From IMG/VR virus record IMGVR_UViG_3300044617_000217, positions 1 through 51,412 of that record: 51,412 bases of DNA; one strand, given 5' to 3'. Shown one piece after another: positions 23,870 to 32,800 of the stretch. The stretch is from a virus. The translations under genes were made by a program, and so were the position numbers. Position 1 is the stretch's first letter, and every line of letters starts with the position of its first letter. A model generated the notes under the pieces. The model was not told the DNA's origin. It saw nothing but the letters and a program-made list of their open reading frames with translations, and ran no database searches.

Positions 23870-25012
23870 CTAGAAACCTATCTCCATTCTATATTCAACG
23901 TCTACTTTTCTTCCCGCCTGCTTTGTAAGGCTTGTGTCAAAAAGGGTTCTGCTGATTAATCCAAAATAGGGGTCAAAGGAATCTTCATCATTTATTCTAA
24001 GTCCATCAAAATTGACAGTTGTTGATAAAGATGTTTTTGGAGTAATTACAATTCCAATTTTATTAATCTTTGTTTTGTCTGGAGTTCCAGAGCCACCAGA
24101 ATATACTGTTGACATTAATATATCATTACTAATTTTATATCCAGTTCCAGATGTGTCTGTAATTGTTGCTTCATAGTAATCTGAATCAGAACTATAAAAT
24201 CTTATTTTAATACTTTGAAGGTCGGCATTGTTCTTATGATATGCCAACTTGATTGAATCATATACGCTATATCCAGAAAAATCTGTTGCAGGTATTGTAT
24301 AAAAATATTCTCTTGCAGATGTGCTTGCAGATGAAAGTGTTACAGTAGTTGATCCAATCTTAGCGCCAGTTGTTGACTCAACTCCAGTTGATCCATCTGC
24401 CGCAAACCAATCTAGAGGGTCTGTAAAGTCTGCTAAAAACTTACTGTCAAAATTGTTTGTGGAAATTCTATTTGATGGATAAAGCCCAATTTCGCTAATA
24501 ACACCAGATACATCTTGTGGCAGAGTAGTCTTATATACCACAACATAAGTTGTTATATTAGATGTTGTCTGTATGTCTGTGCTTCCAAATAAGACTGGAA
24601 GTCTATAGAATTCAAACTCTAGTCTTGAGTCTATATCTGATATTAACTTACCGCCAGAAGTATATGAGCCTGTTGCTGAATTTGTAACAGTAAATGTTGT
24701 TGTGGTTGGGACTGTTGCAACAGCAACATTTTTTAAATTGTATCCTGCAATATTAGATCCGTATACGCTAACTCTATCGCCAGCCTCTAGACCATGATCT
24801 GATGAGGTTGTATATGTAATGGCAGAGCCGCTACCAGATATTGAGCTTAATGTTTTGCCAGAACCAATGCCTACGGCAATATCTCTTGAATTGCCTACAA
24901 CGTTTCCAGCAAGGAAGTTAGTTGTAAATCTCTTGCCAAACTTTGTAATAATATTTGATGAGCGTGCAATCTCTTTGCCATCTTCATATACGATATACGT
25001 TCCTTTAATCAT
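23870..25012 (-). CDS. Minor tail protein with jelly-roll-like domain
   Basis: 380 aa. Residues about 60-118 form a module with SDHGLEAGDRVSVYG and TTTTFTVTNSATG that also occurs in the upstream 747-aa tail protein. The rest is beta-rich (IKLAYHKNNADLQSIKIRFY) and looks like a carbohydrate-binding jelly roll. It is encoded in the tail-tip region and probably forms part of the baseplate or adhesion device. The start overlaps the upstream stop by 8 nt. Confidence 0.7.
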   Translation of the reverse strand: MIKGTYIVYEDGKEIARSSNIITKFGKRFTTNFLAGNVVGNSRDIAVGIGSGKTLSSISGSGSAITYTTSSDHGLEAGDRVSVYGSNIAGYNLKNVAVATVPTTTTFTVTNSATGSYTSGGKLISDIDSRLEFEFYRLPVLFGSTDIQTTSNITTYVVVYKTTLPQDVSGVISEIGLYPSNRISTNNFDSKFLADFTDPLDWFAADGSTGVESTTGAKIGSTTVTLSSASTSAREYFYTIPATDFSGYSVYDSIKLAYHKNNADLQSIKIRFYSSDSDYYEATITDTSGTGYKISNDILMSTVYSGGSGTPDKTKINKIGIVITPKTSLSTTVNFDGLRINDEDSFDPYFGLISRTLFDTSLTKQAGRKVDVEYRMEIGF

Positions 25013-25415
25013 TTGCTACTACCTTTTCTGCTGGGTTATATATTCTAGCGTCTATACCAACAACCTCGTCTTTTTTATTTGATCTATTAATTACTTTAAT
25101 AACTAATCTTCCACGCTCCTGCTTTTTTGCCGCATCCCAATATTTTTCATTTTTAACAATTTGAATATCTGAAATGTCTGGAACGTCTGGTCTTTCAGTA
25201 GGTGTAACAATTTCTTTACCTTTTCCTACTGGAGAAACAATAACGTTTGCGCTTCCAGCAGGGAATATATTTGTGGCAACAGAAAGTATTTTAGATGATC
25301 CAGGATTTATTGTTAGGACAGTATTTGGATTTAAAAATAAGGCATCTACTCCACCGCTGGCAACTAGTTTTGCCTTTTGTGAAATTTCATCATCATTAAT
25401 TTTTATAAGTGCCAT
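25005..25415 (-). CDS. Small virion protein
   Basis: 136 aa, beta-rich, no Cys. Contains NPNTVLTINPGSSKILSVA and DARIYNPAEKVV. No family recognised. Located between tail-tip genes. Its ATG has no ribosome binding site and sits 6 nt from a TATAAT box, so translation is probably leaderless. Confidence 0.65.
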   Translation of the reverse strand: MALIKINDDEISQKAKLVASGGVDALFLNPNTVLTINPGSSKILSVATNIFPAGSANVIVSPVGKGKEIVTPTERPDVPDISDIQIVKNEKYWDAAKKQERGRLVIKVINRSNKKDEVVGIDARIYNPAEKVVAND

Positions 25416-25421
25416 TTTTTT

Positions 25422-25427
25422 ATTATA
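25422..25427 (-). promoter_or_regulatory. Candidate leaderless -10 box
   Basis: TATAAT on the minus strand followed by 6 nt and then the ATG of the 136-aa gene. The expected start of transcription is the A of the start codon. No convincing -35 box. Confidence 0.5.
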
Positions 25428-25439
25428 CCATTTGGTTGA

Positions 25440-27134
25440 CTATAAAGTTCTACAAATGATATCTGTCTCCAATCCATCATTAAATCTTTGATTAACTGAT
25501 GTAACTATTAGCCTTTGTGTTCCATCAAATCCCTGATAAGAATAACTAATGTTAATAATATCATTGACCTCAATTAATGGATTGCCAAAAGTAGTTATTA
25601 AAACAACTTGTCCTCTATTGATTACTCTATCCTTAATCCATAAAGCCAATGACTCAACGTCTCCTGCGTTTTGCAACCATTGTGTTTTAATAGAAACAGG
25701 CTCTTTTGTTTTATAGTCGCCATCATCTCCAGTTGTATACTCAATAGCTCCAGACTTTGACAATGTATTTCCATATATTCCAAAGGTGACTACGTCGTTT
25801 GCAAGTGGGACTACTGATGAAGAGTTATTTAATACATAAGCCTCACCCTTAAACGGTGAAGAAGATGAGGAAATAATAGATGCATTTTTTAATAGTCCAG
25901 TTGACCATCTTAATGGAAATGCTGGGGCTTGATTATATTTTCCATCTACCTTTCTAATTTCTCTAGCAACAGTTCCAAACTCATCAAGAGACTCTTTTAT
26001 AATTGCATCTTCCTGTGACTTATCAAAATAGGCTAGGTCTCCGTAAGATGTGCTCAGATAATCATTTTCAAATTGCCCCTGATAAAAATTTAAAACGTTT
26101 TGAGAATTTAAATAATTCTTTTCTTCAATTGTTTTGCCATAAACATAATCATAATTAACTGTTCCAGCTGTGCAAACAAGTGCTACTCTATTTGTTACTG
26201 GTAGAATTACATTTGCTTTTTCATTAATATATGAGGTTTTATCTGTTGCTGTTAACTTAAATCCATTTATATATACTGTTATATCTACAGTAAAATGATA
26301 AACCTTTACCTTTATATCTATCTTATATTCTGTTCCGCCTAATATTTTATCTAATGTTGAATCGTCACTTTGTTGGCTATCAGCTAAAACTTTTCTTTCA
26401 GTCCCACGAACCTTTACGATTCTTACGCTTTTAGCCCCTAAAGATATTGCTGAAGGAATAGTATTTATTAACAAATAATATCCATCATTACCTTTTTCGT
26501 CTGTAAAAAATCCTATGCCGCCACCCTGACTTGGAGACTCAAACTTACTATCTAAAAATAAACTTGTTCCAAAGCTGCTGTAGTATCTAGTAGTGTAGTA
26601 GTCATATTCTTTTGCTTGATTTCTAGCACCAGGTATTGGAAGCGTAGTTTTGGTTGATGGGATATCAATTGCAGAAAATTCTCTTGAGGCAACTGCTATT
26701 CTTTTTGAGTCTTTAGGCAAACTTAATGTTAGGTATCCGCTTTTTTCATTTTGAGTTACAACTGTTGGCTTTGATGGAGTTCCTAATATTCCATTTCCAG
26801 CATATGAAGTTAGCAATGTTTGACTATATACAGTATATCTTCCACCTGCTGTTGTTCCAAAGAAAGGAACTATTTCTATATTATATGTTCCTCCAGAAAC
26901 TAATCCAGTTATATTAAATTCACTTGTTGTTGGATCTGGTGTCATTGTTGTAGTTACATTTGTTGTAGTATTAGTATAAGAAACCCTATACTTTGTTGGA
27001 ACTGGATCCATATTTGAAGTATCTATTGAAACAGAAAAGGAAGTTCCTCCAAGTGATTTAATTGTGGGTGGAGTCAATATTGATTCTTCTTCTATAAATC
27101 CGCCGCCGTCATGTTGTAATACGTGATATCTCAT
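25440..27134 (-). CDS. Tail-tip protein with Fn3-like domain
   Basis: 564 aa from the ATG at 27134, which overlaps the upstream stop (ATGA); the longer frame start at 27164 overlaps more and is less likely. An Fn3-like domain at about residues 20-110 (PTKYRVSYTNTTTNVTTTM) precedes a beta-sandwich with LamG-like features (DEKGNDGYYLLINT ... IDIKVKVYHFTVDITVYING). The C-terminus (VEVNDI type strands, RLIVTSVNQRF) fits the end of a phage tail hub protein. Probably a baseplate or tip component. Confidence 0.7.
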   Translation of the reverse strand: MRYHVLQHDGGGFIEEESILTPPTIKSLGGTSFSVSIDTSNMDPVPTKYRVSYTNTTTNVTTTMTPDPTTSEFNITGLVSGGTYNIEIVPFFGTTAGGRYTVYSQTLLTSYAGNGILGTPSKPTVVTQNEKSGYLTLSLPKDSKRIAVASREFSAIDIPSTKTTLPIPGARNQAKEYDYYTTRYYSSFGTSLFLDSKFESPSQGGGIGFFTDEKGNDGYYLLINTIPSAISLGAKSVRIVKVRGTERKVLADSQQSDDSTLDKILGGTEYKIDIKVKVYHFTVDITVYINGFKLTATDKTSYINEKANVILPVTNRVALVCTAGTVNYDYVYGKTIEEKNYLNSQNVLNFYQGQFENDYLSTSYGDLAYFDKSQEDAIIKESLDEFGTVAREIRKVDGKYNQAPAFPLRWSTGLLKNASIISSSSSPFKGEAYVLNNSSSVVPLANDVVTFGIYGNTLSKSGAIEYTTGDDGDYKTKEPVSIKTQWLQNAGDVESLALWIKDRVINRGQVVLITTFGNPLIEVNDIINISYSYQGFDGTQRLIVTSVNQRFNDGLETDIICRTL

Positions 27135-29374
27135 TTGTCCCAAGCCACCGCATAAGCGCTCCATACACCCGTAGACAACGAAGTTGTTGATGGTGTGTGT
27201 GCGGAAACCTTAGTTCCAAGCGCTCCTCTCTTTTTAACTCTATACTTTGAAAGTGGTTTAAACGTAGCAGTAAAAGAATTTGTTATGCTTTCATAATCAA
27301 TTGTTCCCCTTGCTTTATTTTTAATCTTTGCAAGGTCAAGGTCGTTAGCGATCCACTCTTCTTCTATATTATTAGTTATGCTTGATTCGTATTGATACCT
27401 AATTGCATCATATTCAATAATTTCTGAATCTATTAAAAAGTATCCATTGAATCCAAACGGTGACTGTAGATTTGAATAGGAATTTAATTGATTTACTTTC
27501 ATTTCTAACGTATCTCCTGTCCATGGAGAAGATTCTGTCATTGTATTTATTACAGCTCCAGCAGTTAAATAATAAACTGGAGATGTCCATAGGTATTGAG
27601 AACCACCGATTAACTCAGATGTAACTGGCACATTCCAAATAATTTTAACCTGATTAGCTGCAGCAATTTCTTTTTTATTGAAAGACATTATGTTGGCTAA
27701 CTTTGATCCTGTCTTGTCATAATAAAATTCCCAATCTACAGATCGTGTTGAATCATAAATATAATCTCTGCTATAGAATTGCAATACTCCGTTAGAATCA
27801 ACTATAGCATTCATCTGGCTATCTTGACATAGTTCCTGTATGCATTCCCAAACTGTTGCGGTTCCATCTGACCACCAATATTTAACTTGTGGTATAGATC
27901 TATCATTAATTTTTCCAGATTCTGTTTTATAATTAAAGTTATAACTAGAAAAGCCAACCGAGTCAAGGATAGCACGTATTACTGAGACCATGGGATACTC
28001 TTCGTAAACTCTTTCTGGAGCAACTGTTTCCATTAAATACTTTGCGGCATCCAAACATGTTACAGATGTATCTCCATAATCTTCTACTGAGAAGCTATCT
28101 ATAAAATATACTCCCTGATAAACCTTGTCATATGATCCAGTAACTGTAGTTGCTGCACTATGATAAACTTTAAAGTATGGCCTTACCTCTGCATTTTTTT
28201 TCATATATATTAAACTAGGATCAAATACGTCTGAAACATTATACTCAACAATTTGTTGACTTGCTTGAGATCCAGACGAATCAACATACTTTGCTAAATT
28301 TAAAATTAAGCTATTTGAAGTAACCTTACCAATAGGCAAGATATCTTCTGATGTAGATGATGATTCTTTTTGAATATTCATATCAACAATATCTGATGAT
28401 ATATCTTTAACCCAGCGTGCTGATATTTCAATTAATCCTATTACTCTTCCGCCTCCAGAACCAGTTGGTCCAGAGTTTCCTCCTGGATTTACTGCAGTCA
28501 CACGAATTGATTTAATTGCTATAGGATCTGAATAAGTTTTAGGCTCTGCAATAGTTGTTTGCCATGACGGTGTAGTGCCATGATAATGAAGAACTACTTG
28601 ATCTGATGGTGTATTTACAGTTGTTGTCGTTGTTGTTCCATCAGACTTTGTAACTGTTATAGCACAAGAGGTTGGCAGGGCATGATATTTTTCAAACTTA
28701 ACTACAATTTTATTTGCTAATGCTGTCTTGGTTGCAACAGATAGGGTTGCAGTCCCAGATGCTGAAATTACTCTGCTTCCTGTTGCAGTGTTATTTACAG
28801 CAAATGTGTTAGTCGTTGGAACAGCCGCAATTGTTGCTCCAGATAAATTAAAAGCACTTGTTGATAATCCAGTGATAGATAATGTTTGTCCACTTGTAAA
28901 TCCATGATTTTGTTGAGTAGTGTAAAATACTTGAGTTCCAGTAGAATATGCTTCAGTTACAACAGCAGTAGATTGAACATACTTTAATGTAACATCCATA
29001 TTTTTATTTTCTGCTGTTACCCAATACTTATAAAAATTAGTTAGGCCAGCATAATAAACTCTTGGCTTTGTTGTAGGATAATCTGTTTTTCTAATTGAAT
29101 CAAACGGGAAAGCAATGTGCTCATTGTCTAAAAACAAATAATATTTAATTCCAGAATCTGTTGGTCTAAATGGTTTAATAATAGAGTCAAGGGGAAATAG
29201 CTTCTTATATGCGTTCTTTCCTTCAACCTTAGTGTATAAGTCATCATATGATGCGCTTGTATTTACAACAGAGATGTTATCAATCATATTATTCATGTTG
29301 TATTCTATGGTTGCACCTAGTCCTACATTTACAACTGAATTATTATAAAATACATTTTCCAAGTCAGTAGGCAT
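27131..29374 (-). CDS. Large minor tail / tail-tip hub protein
   Basis: 747 aa. Contains a duplicated-elsewhere module (QQNHGFTSGQTLSITG ... TNTFAVNNTATG, about residues 155-215) and beta-rich baseplate strands. A C-terminal half has WSDGTATVWECIQELCQDSQ and DSNGVLQFYSRDY, which resemble the gp27-like hub of siphophage tail tips. It follows the distal tail gene, the normal hub place. No peptidase motif is seen. Confidence 0.75.
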   Translation of the reverse strand: MPTDLENVFYNNSVVNVGLGATIEYNMNNMIDNISVVNTSASYDDLYTKVEGKNAYKKLFPLDSIIKPFRPTDSGIKYYLFLDNEHIAFPFDSIRKTDYPTTKPRVYYAGLTNFYKYWVTAENKNMDVTLKYVQSTAVVTEAYSTGTQVFYTTQQNHGFTSGQTLSITGLSTSAFNLSGATIAAVPTTNTFAVNNTATGSRVISASGTATLSVATKTALANKIVVKFEKYHALPTSCAITVTKSDGTTTTTTVNTPSDQVVLHYHGTTPSWQTTIAEPKTYSDPIAIKSIRVTAVNPGGNSGPTGSGGGRVIGLIEISARWVKDISSDIVDMNIQKESSSTSEDILPIGKVTSNSLILNLAKYVDSSGSQASQQIVEYNVSDVFDPSLIYMKKNAEVRPYFKVYHSAATTVTGSYDKVYQGVYFIDSFSVEDYGDTSVTCLDAAKYLMETVAPERVYEEYPMVSVIRAILDSVGFSSYNFNYKTESGKINDRSIPQVKYWWSDGTATVWECIQELCQDSQMNAIVDSNGVLQFYSRDYIYDSTRSVDWEFYYDKTGSKLANIMSFNKKEIAAANQVKIIWNVPVTSELIGGSQYLWTSPVYYLTAGAVINTMTESSPWTGDTLEMKVNQLNSYSNLQSPFGFNGYFLIDSEIIEYDAIRYQYESSITNNIEEEWIANDLDLAKIKNKARGTIDYESITNSFTATFKPLSKYRVKKRGALGTKVSAHTPSTTSLSTGVWSAYAVAWDK

Positions 29375-29377
29375 TTA

Positions 29378-29833
29378 TTACACCTCTTCCATGGATATGG
29401 ATAGATTCCAGAACTCCTGAGCTGTATCCGAAGTCTTTTGCTTTACATTTCTCTTAATTACTTCTAAGTTAAATGATGAAAATACTACTTCAACTGTTTC
29501 TGTTGATGTGCCAGTTTTAATTAATAAATCAAATGTTTTTTGTCCTGACAGTGCGCCAGTTCCCTTATTTGCTGTTCCAGAATAAAATGCTTTTAGGTCT
29601 AATGCGCCATATCCGCCATCTACTGTAAATGTAGAATATGATGGAAGCATTACCCATGAAACAGAAAATGATCTTTTATCTGCAATGTAATACTTACGCA
29701 GGGATCCGTTTGACATTCTTTGTTGCTTTTCAATTCTATTTGTTGAAATAGAAACAGGCTGACGGTTATGTTCAGATAGAGTTATATTTGAATTTAACTT
29801 TAGTATAGACCCTACTGGTAAATATAGTGGCAT
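29378..29833 (-). CDS. Distal tail protein-like
   Basis: 151 aa, beta-rich, with SFSVSWVMLPSYSTF and a C-terminal FWNLSISMEEV. Its place directly downstream of the tape measure gene, and a strand pattern like distal tail (Dit) proteins, support a ring at the tail end that joins the hub. The stop of the tape measure gene shares a base with its start region. Assignment by position and length. Confidence 0.65.
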   Translation of the reverse strand: MPLYLPVGSILKLNSNITLSEHNRQPVSISTNRIEKQQRMSNGSLRKYYIADKRSFSVSWVMLPSYSTFTVDGGYGALDLKAFYSGTANKGTGALSGQKTFDLLIKTGTSTETVEVVFSSFNLEVIKRNVKQKTSDTAQEFWNLSISMEEV

Positions 29834-32800
29834 TATGTTCTACCTCTCCCGCCTGATTTAGCAGCCTCAAGCATATTCTTTGTGTCAAGCATTTGAACAA
29901 CCATTGAAGCAATTTCTCTTTCGCTTTGTCCTGGGGCGGCATTTACAACTAATCCACCAACATCATACTTATGAACTGCTCCACCATTATTATATCTCAT
30001 TGGCATTGGATTTACAATAGATGTAGATGTGCTTGGAATATTATATTTAGGTCCAACCATTCCACCATTTGCAAATCCCAGCCCAACTTCTTTTAACACA
30101 GTTCCCTCTGGCTTATTAAGTGCAATCCACTTTGCCATGTCCATTGAAATATCGCCAGTTTGACCAGCATTAATTCTTGGCATTATAGATCCAGTCATTC
30201 CAGCCTTATTCATAAGAGGACCTAGATTTTCTCCAGCCCCCATGAATCCTCTTTCACCTAATAGTTTCCATAGACCATAGTTTTGATTTTTTAAATCTTT
30301 TGAGAAGTCTAAGTATTTTCCAAAAGGGATCTTCGTTATTTTATTTAATGATCCATAACTTTCTCCCCATTGTCCAGGAACATTATATCCGCCAGCGTAT
30401 AAGTCTGCTTCCGCCTTGCTACTTGTTCCATAGAATCCCATTCCATAATAAGGATCACGAGCATAATCTCCAGATAGATCTGTTACTCCTTTAAATGGTC
30501 CATCAGAGTTTTGTCCTAGGTCGGCAGACCCATGGAACATCCCCTTCTTAACCATTTTCTTAGCTTTGAAATAATTCATGTATTGATTAAGTAAATTAAT
30601 TGGTTTATATGCCAGATCTTTGCTCTTTGATAAAATTCCAGCAAGCTTGCCTATTAGGCCCCCGCCTGCATATTTACGAACTGGTCCGCCCATCGCATAA
30701 TCTGATGTGTCTCCATAGTTAGTTTTTTTATACCAATCTGCGTCTGCAGAAATTTTAGGAATATCTTCATCCCATCCTACTATTTTTTTAGAAGACAATC
30801 TACTCTCAATTGCTGTTTTAACATTTTCTATATATTGCTTATACAGCTTTATTGGCATTGAATCTGCTGAGTAACCAGATGCGCTTAACATTTCTATTAA
30901 ATCGCTATCTTTTACACCAGACAATGTTGACTGTGCTCTCTGAAGACCCTCTAAATATGCATCTCTTTCAGATTCTGGTAAGTATGAAAGCCCTTGATAG
31001 TATCTATTTTTTAGTCTATCAATAGATTTTTGTTGATCTCCAAATATATCTAATGAATGCTTGGAGTCTCCAATTCTGCCAAAATCAATAGCGCCAGCTT
31101 TTTTACCTATTGGATTTATAATTAAATTTCCACCATGTGCATCTGAGTATCCCAGTGCATCTAATATTGCATTTCTATAAGACCTTTCAGAAGTCATTCC
31201 AAGAGCAGCAAATGTTCTTGTGGGCAATGCGCTGACATTTTCTAATGGCTTAAATACGCTACTAAACATTGGATCTTTTGATAGCTTTTCAAGTATAGTC
31301 TTTTCTGTAAGAGAACCCTTAGATATCTCATCTACTGATTTGCTAAATATTCCAAGGTTGTGTGGGAAAGAATAAGGTGTTTTGTATGGCTTTATTACTG
31401 GAGCAACCAGGCCAGCCTTTCCTGCAAAAATAGAACCAAATATTTCTCGCCTTACTTCATCTGGAGTTATTTCGTTTAAAGACTTAAGATATCCAGTATC
31501 GCCAGACTTTATATGCTCTACAAGCTGCGTAATATTTAATGACGCTGGAACATTGCTTTGTAGTGTTTTAAATTCTGTATAGTCAAGTAATTCTGGAAAC
31601 TTTATTACATCATTTATATCTTTTGTTGCTTTACCCATTTTAATTTTAATGGGAGATGAAGCAGCTGCAGATGCTGCTTTACTTATTCCACCTATTTTAC
31701 TTCCTAAACCCGCTCCCATAAAATTGAGTGGCAGCATTGCTGCAGATAGTGAATCGCCTTTTCTGCCTTGTCCAGCAATTTTTCTTAGTAGTGCTGCTGT
31801 TCCAAATGTTTCTGCACCTGGCATTCCGCTAAGGCTAGATACATATCTTTGGAACCAATTTTGTTTTTTAGCTGGGTTAGAAGAACCAAATGATGACATT
31901 CCCATTGCATGTGGAGCAGAGCTTACCATTCCACCAAGCTTCATTTTTACTGCTCTCAAAACATACTCATCTAAATCTTGAGTAATTATATTACCTTTTC
32001 CAGGAACAGAACGCATCGCATGAACGCCTACCTGATTTTCATACCTTGAGGCTTGTGTAGAACCTTTAATTATTTTCTCTAGGATAAATCTTGTATTTGC
32101 GCCAATTAATCCTTCGTGAGATAGTCCTTGTGCTTCTCCCAGTGCACTAACATCTGCTATTCCTTTAACATCGGGGCCGAATATAATTCTTGCAATAGCA
32201 TTAGTTTTACCGCCGCTTGTTCCTCCAAAAGCACCAATCGCTGCGGCTGCTGTTCGATCATTGGTAATAGATCTTACAGTGTTAGCAACAAAGGATTCAC
32301 CTATACCAAGATTAGATATAGCCTCCATGTCTAGGTCGCTAAGGCCACGATATGAAACAGTCCCCTCTGGAATAGTAAATCTTGATACTAGTTTTTCTAT
32401 AGGACCTTTCATTGAATCTAGATGTCCCGTTAGAGGCTTTTCTAAATAATCTCTTAGAGCCTTAACCTCCATAGGAGTGATATTATATTTTTCTGCTTTT
32501 GTTATTTTAATTAATTCATCTTCAAAATAATATCTATCTTTTAAATACTTCCAGTATGGGCTATCATTTGCACTGTGTTTTTTAAACAGTTCTCCCTCTG
32601 GTGAACCTGGGGTTTCGTGAAGAGCCTTGTATAGTGGACCTCGAATTTCTGGGCCTTGTGCCCCCTTAATCTTAAGTGCATATGTTTCATCATCTGCAGC
32701 CTTCATTAATTCAAAAAGTTTTGAATATTCTGGATTAGCATCCTCTACCTTTTTTAATTCATCTCTTCTGTATGCATTCCATTTTTTAGCTGAGTCAATT

